From assembly GCF_003003795.1 (NCBI RefSeq), contig NZ_PVWK01000140.1, forward strand, positions 62,001-126,000: DNA of 64,000 nt. Direction: 5' to 3'. The notes under the pieces are model-generated. The model was not told where the DNA came from and did no database searches. It saw only the letters and a program-made list of their open reading frames with translations. How positions within the stretch are numbered: position 1 is the stretch's first letter; the number at the start of each line of letters is the position of its first letter. Both the position numbers and the translations under genes were made by a program. Of this stretch, positions 18,020 through 26,993 are shown one piece after another. Source of the stretch: Stenomitos frigidus ULC18 (GTDB lineage: Bacteria; Cyanobacteriota; Cyanobacteriia; Leptolyngbyales; Leptolyngbyaceae).

Positions 18020-19767
18020 AGCAGTTTTTCCGCATCCGACAACAAAGTCTTTCTAAGCAACTCTTGCTTGGCTTTGGACTCTCACTTACAACAGTTGGGC
18101 TGGCAACGATGTGGGTTAATTACCGTTTGATTCAGGCAGATTTAGCCCAGCAGGTCAAACAGCGCGCCCAAACCATCACGCAATCGCTGGAGTTCTCCAC
18201 TGAAGGTTTGCTGGCACGCGAAAACCGCAATATCCTACGCCGGGTTGTACAAAACTACGCGACCTTACCGGCTGTGGTTGAAATTACGGTGGTCAGTCCC
18301 GATAACCTGATTTTGGCTCAGAGTTCGCAAGATACCGTGCAGTTCTCTTCTTCTGTGGCAGGAAATTCCTTCCAAGCCAAACATCCAGAACTGACAACCG
18401 CCCTTGAGCAAGCCTCACTGAAGGGTACAGAGAGCAGCCAGGAAATTGTGGTTGATGGCAAACCTGCACTGGCGCAAATTTTGCCGTTTAGTAGCGTGCT
18501 GTTTGGCACTTCGGGACGACGAGGATTGGTCATTGCGATCGTCGATTTAAAGCAGATGCAATTCGATGCCGAAAAGTCGTTCTTTACCTCTACCCTCGTT
18601 CTGCTGGTGGGCGTGGTCGGCATCCTTTTATTCATGGGCATCATCATCCATCGCACGGTGCTGCATCCTTTAAAGGCGCTTAACGATGCGGTAACCAGTA
18701 GCAAACAAACGGGCGTTTTCACGATGCCTCAGGCTCTTCTTGCCAATGAAATTCGGTTTCTAGCCACCACCTTTGACAAAGTGCTCAAAGAATTACAGGC
18801 GCACAATCAACTGAAATCGGAGATTGCACAACGCAAGCAGGTCGAAGCAGAATTGCGGGAAAGTGAAGCCAGCGAAAAGCAAAAAACCCGTGAGCTTGAG
18901 CAGACACTTCAAGAACTGCGCCACGCTCAAACGCAACTGGTACAAAGTGAGAAAATGTCGAGCCTGGGGCAACTGGTGGCGGGTGTCGCGCACGAAATCA
19001 ATAATCCTGTCAACTTTATTTATGGCAACCTGCTGCATGCCAACGAGTATACGCAAGATTTACTCAATCTGCTGGCACTGTACCAACAGCACTATCCCAA
19101 TCCCCATAATGCCATTCAGGATGAGGTGACGGCGATCGACCTGGAGTTTTTGATGGCAGATCTCCCCAAACTTCTGGTCTCCATGAAAGTGGGTGCCGAT
19201 CGCATTCAAAAAATTGTAGCGTCGCTGCGATCGTTCTCGCGTCTAGATGAAGCCGAAGTGAAAGATGTCGATATCCACGAAGGCATTGACAGTACGCTCA
19301 TGATTCTCCACAATCGGCTGAAGTCAAAATCAGAGTATCCTGCCATCCAGATTGTGAAGGAATACAGCATCTTGCCCAAGATTGAGTGCTACGCGGGGCA
19401 ACTCAACCAGGTGTTTATGAACGTTCTTAGCAACGCAATCGATGCTCTGGACGAACAGAATCAGCAGCGCTCTCCCGCTGAGGTAGCAGCGCAGCCCAGC
19501 ATCATTACCATCCAGACACGATCAAGCGATCACGAGACTGTGGCCATTCAAATTGCCGACAATGGACCTGGTATACCCGAAACCGTCCAAAAACGTCTGT
19601 TTGACCCGTTCTTTACTACCAAAGCTGTGGGCAAGGGTACTGGCATGGGGATGTCCATCAGCCACCAGGTGATTACCGAACGACACAAAGGCAGCTTGCA
19701 GTGTTTCTCAGTCCCCGATCAGGGTGCGACCTTTGTGATTGAGATTCCGATTCGCCAGACTGCGTGA
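18007..19767 (+). CDS. Membrane sensor histidine kinase with periplasmic sensor domain and HAMP
   Basis: The protein has 586 residues. TM1 lies at about 18-38 and TM2 at about 192-214, enclosing an extracytoplasmic domain of about 150 residues that resembles single-Cache/CHASE-type sensors. HAMP ([10 protein letters not shown] onward) and a coiled coil follow. His329 in [15 protein letters not shown] is the phospho-acceptor, and the N, G1, F and G2 boxes of the ATPase domain are intact. The start overlaps the binding-protein gene by 13 bp, so translation is coupled. No cognate response regulator is in the window. The kinase core closely matches that of the 14838-16688 kinase. Confidence 0.93.
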   Translation: MEILKQFFRIRQQSLSKQLLLGFGLSLTTVGLATMWVNYRLIQADLAQQVKQRAQTITQSLEFSTEGLLARENRNILRRVVQNYATLPAVVEITVVSPDNLILAQSSQDTVQFSSSVAGNSFQAKHPELTTALEQASLKGTESSQEIVVDGKPALAQILPFSSVLFGTSGRRGLVIAIVDLKQMQFDAEKSFFTSTLVLLVGVVGILLFMGIIIHRTVLHPLKALNDAVTSSKQTGVFTMPQALLANEIRFLATTFDKVLKELQAHNQLKSEIAQRKQVEAELRESEASEKQKTRELEQTLQELRHAQTQLVQSEKMSSLGQLVAGVAHEINNPVNFIYGNLLHANEYTQDLLNLLALYQQHYPNPHNAIQDEVTAIDLEFLMADLPKLLVSMKVGADRIQKIVASLRSFSRLDEAEVKDVDIHEGIDSTLMILHNRLKSKSEYPAIQIVKEYSILPKIECYAGQLNQVFMNVLSNAIDALDEQNQQRSPAEVAAQPSIITIQTRSSDHETVAIQIADNGPGIPETVQKRLFDPFFTTKAVGKGTGMGMSISHQVITERHKGSLQCFSVPDQGATFVIEIPIRQTA

Positions 19768-19812
19768 TGCTTTGTCGATCGTTTGATAGCGGTGTTGCTG
19801 CTTTGGCAAAGG

Positions 19813-20118
19813 CTAGATAGCCTCAACTGGTACCAAGGTTTCTAAAGACAAATAGTCATGAGCCATCTCAGCCGAGCGCAATGACAGCCATACCGTGTAG
19901 CCAGCCTTCGATTTGGTCAGGGCAGCTTGTTGATTCTGCTCACAGAGGTTGGTTCCCAAGCTGTATGCCTGTTGCTGCTGACTGAGCGGAAAAGAGGCAA
20001 CGCAGCGGTAGAGATTCGTGCCGTAGCGCATTCCCTGATGAACGTTGTCACCGTCCCAAAACTTAAACTCAGACACTAATCGTGCTGGAATGATGGCAGG
20101 AAACATGCACTGAATCAT
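19813..20118 (-). CDS. Small hypothetical protein (101 aa)
   Basis: I do not recognise a function. The protein is globular-looking and not membrane-bound: FKFWDGDNVHQGMRYGTNLYRCVASFPLSQQQQAYSLGTNLCEQN, then KAGYTVWLSLRSAE. Codon use resembles the neighbours. It is convergent with the histidine kinase gene 45 bp away. The start is uncertain between ATG 20118 and ATG 20106; neither has a clear ribosome-binding site. Two tandem 31-bp repeats lie directly upstream. Confidence 0.6.
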   Translation of the reverse strand: MIQCMFPAIIPARLVSEFKFWDGDNVHQGMRYGTNLYRCVASFPLSQQQQAYSLGTNLCEQNQQAALTKSKAGYTVWLSLRSAEMAHDYLSLETLVPVEAI

Positions 20119-20144
20119 GCAGAACGGAATACTATGCGTTTACA

Positions 20145-20206
20145 TCACTATTGTACTTCGTTAAGAAGTGTATCGTCACTACTGTACTTCGTTAAAAAGT
20201 GTATCG
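20145..20206. repeat. Two tandem 31-bp direct repeats, candidate operator
   Basis: Copies at 20145-20175 and 20176-20206 abut and differ at two of 31 positions. Each contains a small dyad, ACTTC-GTTAA-(G/A)AAGT. The pair is 27 bp upstream of the minus-strand gene at 19813-20118 and downstream of the MBOAT gene, so a regulator-binding role for the small gene is plausible but unproved. Confidence 0.6.
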
Positions 20207-20262
20207 AATCTTCCTGTTGGATGAATTCAATGCTGTGCACCTGCACCTATGACATAGCCGTT

Positions 20263-21753
20263 TTAAAAATCGAAGTAGATGTATGGCAGGGAGCCTTTGG
20301 GTGCCAGAATCCATACTAAAAACAGGCAGAGCGGCACTAGCATGAGCTTGATGTGCCAATTGAGCTGTAGTTTGAAGACGCGATCGCAGGTGTACGCAAC
20401 GCCCATGCAGACTATCAGCGCCCAGAGCAACAGCGCAATTTGCAGCAGCCCCAGCCCGATCGCTTCTAAATAAACTTTTTGAGCAAACTGAGCGTCGGCG
20501 GCATGTCCCCACAGGCGCTGTACCACCAGCCAGGAGTCTTTCAAGTCTGGCAATCGAAAGAAAATCCAGGTGGTAAAGACCATGCCTTGCGTGAGTCCCC
20601 ACGCCAGAACCACACCTGGTAGACTTTGCCATGCCCGCTCCAACCAGGAAAACCGTTTTGAGAGTGCTTCCGCCAGTCGGTGCACCACTAGCGCGATGCC
20701 ATGCAGCAGTCCCCAAACGATGAAACCCCAGGCGGCACCATGCCAAAGTCCTGCGATCGCCATAATGATCATGAGATTCAGACACGTCCGCAGCAAGCCC
20801 TGGCGCGAGCCACCCAACGGGAAGTAAAGATAATTGCGCAACCAGTCGCCCAGCGTCATATGCCAGCGTCGCCAAAAGTCTGCAATGCTGGTGCTGAAAT
20901 AGGGGAAGTCAAAGTTTTGCGGTAAGTCAAAGCCTAGCAACACAGCACTACCGCGTGCCATATCGACATAGCCGCTGAAGTCGAGATAAAGCTGCAGCCC
21001 ATACGCTACAGTCGCCAACCATAGATCAGCACTACCTGCCCGCTGTAGGTTTTGAAAGCTTAAATCAACCAAAACACCCAGATTGTCTGCCAGGAGCCCT
21101 TTTTTGACTGCACCACAGGCAATCAACCATACTCCTTCGACGAGGCGATCGACACTGGGAAACGTCTGCGTTTGCACTTGAGCGGCGAGTGGGTGATAGC
21201 GAGTAATCGGGCCACTAATCAGCTTGGCGAAAAACAGCTTGTAAGCAGAAAAATCAAGAAACCGCTGTGCCGCTGGCGCTCCACGATACACATCGACCAG
21301 ATAAGCAATGCACTCAAAGCAGAAAAAGCTCAGTCCCAAGGGTACAACTAGATTAGAGCGCGTCCACACCGCCCGCTCTTGTAGTATTGGATTCCCGATC
21401 AGCGCCCCAACCGTAGACAGCAAAAAAGGAATGTACTTAAAGCCCAACAGCAGTAAAACATTGACCACAATCCCTAGCCACAGCAGCCTCACCCGTTGTC
21501 GATGCCAGTCTTGTTGGGCAAACTGCCAGTCTTCAATCCGCCAATCGGGTGGCACTGCAAGCGCCTGCCCCAATTGAAACGTGACCCACGTGCCAGCCAG
21601 CAGCAGCGGAATGTACTGCACCTGAAAGGATGAGTAGAAGACGATACTGGCAGCAAGCAGTGCCCACATGCGGAGCCACTGCTGTTGCACCGACCAGTAA
21701 ATGCCAATCACGCTTAGCAGGAACAGTCCGTAGGTGATGGAAATGAAGGTCAT
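20263..21753 (-). CDS. MBOAT family O-acyltransferase (AlgI/DltB-like)
   Basis: This is a multi-pass membrane enzyme of 496 residues that should transfer an acyl (often acetyl) group from a donor to a hydroxyl on an extracytoplasmic glycan. The family hallmarks are clear: FWRRWHMTLGDWLRNYLYFPLGG with His298, and the invariant active-site His338 in IAGLWHGAAWGFIVWG. The segment LYLDFSGYVDMARGSAVLLGF also matches AlgI. No AlgJ/AlgX-like or other partner gene is adjacent. The acceptor polysaccharide is unknown; the large glycan cluster 25 kb away is one candidate. Confidence 0.93.
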   Translation of the reverse strand: MTFISITYGLFLLSVIGIYWSVQQQWLRMWALLAASIVFYSSFQVQYIPLLLAGTWVTFQLGQALAVPPDWRIEDWQFAQQDWHRQRVRLLWLGIVVNVLLLLGFKYIPFLLSTVGALIGNPILQERAVWTRSNLVVPLGLSFFCFECIAYLVDVYRGAPAAQRFLDFSAYKLFFAKLISGPITRYHPLAAQVQTQTFPSVDRLVEGVWLIACGAVKKGLLADNLGVLVDLSFQNLQRAGSADLWLATVAYGLQLYLDFSGYVDMARGSAVLLGFDLPQNFDFPYFSTSIADFWRRWHMTLGDWLRNYLYFPLGGSRQGLLRTCLNLMIIMAIAGLWHGAAWGFIVWGLLHGIALVVHRLAEALSKRFSWLERAWQSLPGVVLAWGLTQGMVFTTWIFFRLPDLKDSWLVVQRLWGHAADAQFAQKVYLEAIGLGLLQIALLLWALIVCMGVAYTCDRVFKLQLNWHIKLMLVPLCLFLVWILAPKGSLPYIYFDF

Positions 21754-22049
21754 GCGATCGAAGGGGTGATGGTCATGCAGAGAGAGACAGAAGCAATGCC
21801 GCTCGCGTTGATTATAGTGAAGGTCTGCACATTCGCACAGATTCTTGACGTAACGGCGCGATCGATCGGTCTCTTGCGGGTTGCAGGTTGCAAATTGTGG
21901 ACTTCAGGTAGGGTACGGCTAGATGTCAACGGCATGTCAGCCGATCGAAGTGAATCGTAGAGCTGCACGAATTGTTTCGCGATTAAAATCTCACTGACTA
22001 TGAATCTGATGCACCCTGTTGTGCTAGGATCAATTTCCGTGGGTGAAGT

Positions 22050-22131
22050 GGGTCGATGCCCGAGTGGTTAATGGGGGCGGACTGTAAATCCGCTGGCTAC
22101 GCCTACGCTGGTTCAAATCCAGCTCGGCCCA
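22050..22131 (+). tRNA. tRNA-Tyr(GTA)
   Basis: The acceptor stem GGGTCGA pairs with TCGGCCC (one G-T), with discriminator A at 22131. The anticodon GTA is at 22084-22086 in GGACTGTAAATCC. The long variable arm typical of class II bacterial tRNA-Tyr and the T-loop GTTCAAATC are present. CCA is not encoded as a complete triplet. Confidence 0.95.
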
Positions 22132-22223
22132 TCCACGTTGAAAGGATGAAGTATGAATGATAAACGCTAAAAGAACCGTGTTCTTTTTAGCCTTTATCCT
22201 TAAGCCTTTATCTTTTCCTAAAT

Positions 22224-22295
22224 GCCCGTGTGGCTCAGTGGTAGAGCACACCCTTGGTAAGGGTGAGGTCACGAGTTCAATCCTCGTCACGGGCT
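22224..22295 (+). tRNA. tRNA-Thr(GGT)
   Basis: The 72-nt cloverleaf has acceptor stem GCCCGTG/CACGGGC. The anticodon loop CTTGGTAAG carries GGT at 22256-22258, and the T-arm is CGAGTTCAATCCTCG. It lies 92 bp after tRNA-Tyr and may share its transcript; Tyr-Thr pairing is common in bacteria. Confidence 0.95.
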
Positions 22296-22463
22296 CTTTA
22301 TTGCAGAGGCTTTCAACGTCCAAAAATCGCACTTCTGGCCCAAGCCTTAGTCAGGTTTAGGTCAGCGAGACGAGAGAAACTGTCTCAAGCTGGTTTCGCA
22401 TCAGCATAGTAGCCAGTGACTTACAGCTTGGCCTGCATTTCCCCACCACTGTGAGGCTTAGGA

Positions 22464-22685
22464 TCAAGCTTCGGCTCTAACTTTGCGGGACGGCAAGGCG
22501 TAGGCAGAAAGCCAATCGCGATAGTCTAGCGCTTCCTCTTTAGAGCCAAAGACGGGTGTGCTCAGAAAAGGTAAGTGCGCGATCGTGCATGAGCGAACGA
22601 GGTAAATCGATACGCCCCATTGCAAATACCAATAGCGTTTTTGCATAGAGTTAACAGGATCAACAGGGATGAGGCTAAACCACAT
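22464..22685 (-). CDS. Small hypothetical protein (73 aa)
   Basis: ATG 22685 is preceded on the minus strand by GGAG at good spacing; the TTG four codons upstream lies inside that site. The protein, MWFSLIPVDPVNSMQKRYWYLQW and onward, is aromatic-rich and ends in a basic helix (DYRDWLSAYALPSRKVRAEA). I do not recognise a family and see no signal peptide. The large non-coding stretch upstream of it is also the leader region of the DUF11 block. Confidence 0.5.
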   Translation of the reverse strand: MWFSLIPVDPVNSMQKRYWYLQWGVSIYLVRSCTIAHLPFLSTPVFGSKEEALDYRDWLSAYALPSRKVRAEA

Positions 22686-23796
22686 CTTTAGCTCCAATTA
22701 AAACTAAATTATTTCGGCAAGTCCTTTGAGAAACCACTCATACGGGTGAAGGGCTAAGATTCAACCACTGAGGCATCAAGCGAGATTCTGTAGCAGATGA
22801 ACCGTTTGCAGGATGCTCGATCGAGTAAAGGCGTGCTCTCACAATTTTTTCCAGGCAGGCAAACAAGCGATCGGTGTCTGCGTTTAGGCACAAAGAATTA
22901 GGCGGCCACCCGAACGAGCGGTTGGCAAAAAAGTATTAGGAGCCAGTTGAAGTATCCATCGGGCTCTTTTGTGTCTCATCCATCACCACAACGCCATCAC
23001 TACTTGGTTAGCATTACCCATACGGCAAATGGCGTATTTTTGCATCATGATGGGTGCCTTTTGCTCTTCAAATTCGAAATTTGCTGCTGAAAAGACAGAT
23101 GTTCCTTAATGCCTAGTTCTTCTATTAATCACGGTTAATATTATTTTTTGAAACTCTAAAAAACCCATTCAATAAAAGGTTTTAGGAAAAAGAGTATTCA
23201 GATCGATCGCTGTTTTCGATTTCAATATTCATTGAGAAATGCCATTTTTTTAATGAAATTCATATCTTTGTAGCAACTCAGCACTCAGCACCTGAGATAC
23301 AAATTTACGTAAAGACACCGAGAACAAAATATTGTCTATTCGGGCACACTTTATCTAGGAAGATACTTAAACCCAAGCAAAGACGAACGTTGCTGGAAAG
23401 CGTCCTCATCTAACGCCCTAATCGGATGAGGCAACAAAGCGTTCTAATCGATGTGTTGTGAAGAACAACTGCACTGACATTTCGTCTCCAATGAACTCGG
23501 TGCTGTGTGTCTTGTAAAGCAGCTTTGCTTCAGTAGCGCGTAAGAACGTCCGAGCCCGACGTTAGCCTCTTACGCTCGCTCGTTCATCGTTTTAACTAAT
23601 CGCCAAACTCACACATGGTTGCAAGCCACATCAAATGGATGCCGTAAGGCTCTGTTTAATCGACGCTCATCTGTGTGTGCGATCGCGCTTTTACTGCCTC
23701 TTCCGCTTTTCAGGCGTGAATCCAGCTGCGGTTCTGATGAACACAGATGCAGTCTGGTTCAAGCTGCCACCTGCGATCTACAGCCTTACTCAGGAT
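22686..23796. other. Long non-coding region before the DUF11 block
   Basis: This is about 1.1 kb without a convincing gene. GAGCC...GGCTCTTTT (about 22941-22975) could be a weak plus-strand terminator. CCTCATC/GATGAGG at about 23404-23430 is a perfect 7-bp stem. The middle part (23080-23280) is very AT-rich. An open frame in phase with the DUF11 gene extends back to 23635 but lacks a signal-peptide-like start. A long leader or an undetected small RNA is possible. Confidence 0.4.
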
Positions 23797-26190
23797 ATGA
23801 ACACTCAAACCCGTTGGTCTTACTGCAAACTTTTAGCCGCAACTCTGCTAGTGGGTAGTTTACTGCCTCTAGCCTCTCGTGTACTTGCCGATGGCACGTC
23901 TGCTGGAACCACCATCAGCAACACCGCTACAGCCACCTACGAAGACCCCAATGCTCCGGGAACCACCATCAACGCCACGTCCAACACGGTGACAGTCACT
24001 GTTGCAGAGGTCGCAGGTGTCACGGCGACCCCACTGGCAATTACCGATGTGAACGGTGGCACGGTGCTGCCAAATGATGTCATTAACTATGACTACCGGA
24101 TCACCAACGTCGGCAACGATCCGACTCGCTTCTTTATCCCTAGTAGCGCAACGGTGACAGGCCCTGGTACAGCCGGGACATTACAATACAGTACTGACGG
24201 TGGAACGACCTTTAATACTGTGACAGCAGGAGGCTTGACAACAACGTCCATTCCGGCTGGCAGTTCGGTCATTGTGCGGGTGCCTGTCACTATCTCTGGG
24301 CTGGCTTCCTCGGGTGCAACTGTTGCTGTGCGTTTGGGCGACACCGGAGCGAATGACAACAGCGCGGCTACCCAAAACCAACCTGATGTCACCGATGGTG
24401 CTACTGCTGGCGAAATTCGGACGGTTGACAACCTGGATGGTACTACTAATGAAGCAACGGGTGTGCCTACCAATGGTGAACGGGAAGCCAGTGTGACGCA
24501 ACAAGTCCTGGTGGGTTCGCAGCCTCAAGCCTTTGCAGCGATTCTCAAGACCCGCACAGCTTATAGCGATTCCAGCACGACCGCACTCAATGACGATGTA
24601 TTGACGTATGGATTGTCGCTGCGGGTGGATGCGACTGCCCCTGCTGGAACCGCTGGACTTAGCCCTGCGAACCTGGCAGGCACCACGATTAACGTAAACG
24701 GTGGTGCTGTGACGCGTGTGCTGGTATCAGATGCAGTTCCGGCAAGCACAACCTTGTCTGGAACGCCAGTTGCTCCAACTGGATGGACGATCGTTTACAC
24801 CAATAGCCCCACTACCACTAATGCGAATGCAGCAAACTGGGTCACAAACGTCGCGACGATCGGCGGTATCGGCAATGCCATCCGGATTGGTTTCGTTAAC
24901 AATGGGCCCATCACCGCTGGCACCACGGTTACAGGCTTTACATTCCAGGTAACAACGACGGGAGTGACAGGCACAACGACGATCGCTAACCTAGCTCAGG
25001 TCTTTGGTCAAACGGCAGGCGGCGGTACCACGCTGGTTTACGACGAATCGGGTGATCAGACTCCCAGCAACTTCAATGACGATGGCACAGCGGGCTCGAT
25101 CACACCGACCAATGGCGTTGCTAACCCTACGACAGATGGTATCGATAGCAACAACAACAATACCGCTACGGGTCCCGGCGGTGAAGACAACGTCTATACC
25201 GTGGCGGCAGCAGGCACCATTCTTAACGGTTCCAACGGGCAGCCAGGGGCAGTTGGGCCAAGCAACAACAATGATGACTTCACCAACAAGTCATCCACAG
25301 TGCCAGCGAACCAGACACCCAATACAACCATTGATCCAAATTCAGTTACCTTCCTGAACACGATCAATAACCCGACTACAGGCAGTTTGAGCAATATTCT
25401 GCTAGTACCGGACTCTGTCAACTTCACCCCTGGTACAGGCGAGGTTCTACCCCCTACAGGGACAACCGTCACACTAACCTATGGTGCTCAAACGGCAGTC
25501 TACACCTACAACGGCACCAACTTCATCTTCACCTCTGGCACCGCCATTATTATTCCCACGCTGACCGCTGGCACGTCGGTGAACTACAGCGTGGCTGTAG
25601 ATTTGCCGACTGGCACCGCCCTTTCCACCGATACTGGCAATGGGTTCTCTATTCCTATTTACGCCTTCCAGGATGTGAATGGAAACGGCAGACCGGATCT
25701 GGCGGCCGCAGAACCCACTCAAAACCGAACGATCGATCGCGTTTACACCGGCTTCCTGAAGGTAGTGAAGGATGCTCGCATCCTTGATACCGATGGTACG
25801 ACGGTGGTTGAGAACTATACGCAGACCCCAACGGCTGCCAATCTGCGTACTGGCAGATTCATTGAGTACCGTATTACCTACACAAATATTTCGATCGCTC
25901 CCGTCGGTGCAGGGAACGTCACCCTCAACGCAGGCAATGTGGTCATCACTGAGGATGGCACCGCTGGCACCAACACATGGGCGAAAGATAACGATACCAA
26001 CGGCACGATTGATACCAGCAATGTGGTGGGTTCAACGACTGCCCAGTTCGGCACGATCGCTTACTCCCCCAGCGGCGATCAGACGGGAACGACGGCAGCA
26101 GCGGATGTCACCCGTTACACCAACACGCTAGCCATCTCCATACAACCCGGAGCCAGCGGCACCTTCATTTTCCGCCGCAAGATCAACTAG
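23797..26190 (+). CDS. Secreted DUF11-type surface protein (797 aa)
   Basis: The start at 23797 is chosen because MNTQTRWSYCKLLAATLLVGSLLPLASRVLADG is a Sec signal peptide; the frame is open for 54 codons upstream, but that part does not look like coding sequence. The mature protein is Thr/Asn/Gly/Asp-rich and made of beta-sandwich repeats of the DUF11/conserved-repeat type. Recurrent motifs are ISNTATATYEDPN, VLPNDVINYDYRITNVGND and YTNISIAPVGAGNV. Segments such as DNNSAATQNQPD, DSNNNNTATGPGGEDN and DVNGNGRPDLAA suggest calcium-binding loops. It ends SGTFIFRRKIN, close to the end of the 32583-36041 protein. It is the first of five same-strand genes. It is probably a surface or extracellular structural protein. 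The ligand is unknown. Confidence 0.85.
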   Translation: MNTQTRWSYCKLLAATLLVGSLLPLASRVLADGTSAGTTISNTATATYEDPNAPGTTINATSNTVTVTVAEVAGVTATPLAITDVNGGTVLPNDVINYDYRITNVGNDPTRFFIPSSATVTGPGTAGTLQYSTDGGTTFNTVTAGGLTTTSIPAGSSVIVRVPVTISGLASSGATVAVRLGDTGANDNSAATQNQPDVTDGATAGEIRTVDNLDGTTNEATGVPTNGEREASVTQQVLVGSQPQAFAAILKTRTAYSDSSTTALNDDVLTYGLSLRVDATAPAGTAGLSPANLAGTTINVNGGAVTRVLVSDAVPASTTLSGTPVAPTGWTIVYTNSPTTTNANAANWVTNVATIGGIGNAIRIGFVNNGPITAGTTVTGFTFQVTTTGVTGTTTIANLAQVFGQTAGGGTTLVYDESGDQTPSNFNDDGTAGSITPTNGVANPTTDGIDSNNNNTATGPGGEDNVYTVAAAGTILNGSNGQPGAVGPSNNNDDFTNKSSTVPANQTPNTTIDPNSVTFLNTINNPTTGSLSNILLVPDSVNFTPGTGEVLPPTGTTVTLTYGAQTAVYTYNGTNFIFTSGTAIIIPTLTAGTSVNYSVAVDLPTGTALSTDTGNGFSIPIYAFQDVNGNGRPDLAAAEPTQNRTIDRVYTGFLKVVKDARILDTDGTTVVENYTQTPTAANLRTGRFIEYRITYTNISIAPVGAGNVTLNAGNVVITEDGTAGTNTWAKDNDTNGTIDTSNVVGSTTAQFGTIAYSPSGDQTGTTAAADVTRYTNTLAISIQPGASGTFIFRRKIN

Positions 26191-26274
26191 ACCAATGGCA
26201 CCCTAATCAGCGGTTTCTGCAAGGAATCGCTGACTCCCACTTTATTCATTACCAAGCTTATAGAGGTTGAAAGC

Positions 26275-26838
26275 ATGAAACGTCAATTCGCACTTGGTCT
26301 GAGTGTCGCGGCTGTGATCCTGACCATTCCCTTCGCCAGCAAATTGCCCGTTGTGGCGGGTTTGTTTAACTCCGATGTGGCGATCGCCAAAGCGATGCAG
26401 CATCCGAAAGTACAGCTGAATCTGATGGGTGAGAAGCAAGTCATCAGCAAAGATGCTCAAGGCAAGGAAATCATTTCCTGGCAGGGTGGACAGTTGGCAG
26501 CCCAACCGGGTGATGTCTTACGGTATCGCCTGATGGGTAAGAACGAGGGCGATCGTCCCATTAAAAACCTGACTCTGAATCAATCGATTCCCAAAGGAAC
26601 AGTGTTTGTCCTCAAATCCGCTAAAGCTACTTCCAGTCAAGCAGCACGGATGACCTACAGCATCGATACCGGACGCAGTTTTGTCGAAGCACCCACAGTG
26701 CAGGTAACACTGCCCAATGGCAAGGTCGAAACCCGCCCTGCTCCGGCTGAAGCCTACACCCACATTCGTTGGAACCTGCCCAATATGCTGGCGGCAAAAG
26801 CCCCCGTTAACGCGGAGTACCAGGTGAAAGTGCGCTAA
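26275..26838 (+). CDS. Small secreted DUF11-like protein (187 aa)
   Basis: An N-terminal signal peptide (MKRQFALGLSVAAVILTIPFASKLPVVAG) precedes one beta-sandwich domain. That domain has the DUF11 hallmarks QPGDVLRYRLMGKNEGDRPIKNLTLNQSIPKGTVFV, the PGD..Y.....N.G....N....D.IP pattern. A helical segment AMQHPKVQLNLMGEKQV precedes it. It lies 84 bp after the large DUF11 protein and in the same orientation, and is followed by a possible terminator. It may be a chaperone or minor subunit of the surface structure; that role is inferred from context. Confidence 0.82.
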   Translation: MKRQFALGLSVAAVILTIPFASKLPVVAGLFNSDVAIAKAMQHPKVQLNLMGEKQVISKDAQGKEIISWQGGQLAAQPGDVLRYRLMGKNEGDRPIKNLTLNQSIPKGTVFVLKSAKATSSQAARMTYSIDTGRSFVEAPTVQVTLPNGKVETRPAPAEAYTHIRWNLPNMLAAKAPVNAEYQVKVR

Positions 26839-26862
26839 TTGTAGCCTCTGATCTGATCTGAT

Positions 26863-26905
26863 GGGTCGGCCTTCAAGGTTGTAACGGCTGTTGCCGACCC
26901 TATTT
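26863..26905 (+). terminator. Candidate terminator after the 187-aa gene
   Basis: GGGTCGGC (26863-26870) pairs perfectly with GCCGACCC (26893-26900), followed by TATTT. The T tract is poor, so this may be a partial or processing stem rather than a strong terminator. Confidence 0.45.
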
Positions 26906-26993
26906 CCTCAATTTAGCGTTTGAATTTTGGCTCGCGGAAAGCACTCTTTTGTGGTTCCGACAGAGCTTTTATGCATGCTTTTTGGATGCACCG

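Noticed and set aside
20192-20875. A 227-codon frame overlapping the MBOAT gene on the same strand
   Set aside because: It is out of frame with the conserved MBOAT active-site region and has Arg/His-rich low-quality sequence; it is a shadow.
22141-22223. A small gene between the two tRNA genes
   Set aside because: The spacer is under 100 bp, and the frames crossing it run through the tRNA genes themselves.
23635-23796. Upstream extension of the first DUF11 gene
   Set aside because: The extra 54 codons would bury a good signal peptide inside the protein, and their sequence shows no conserved or domain-like features.
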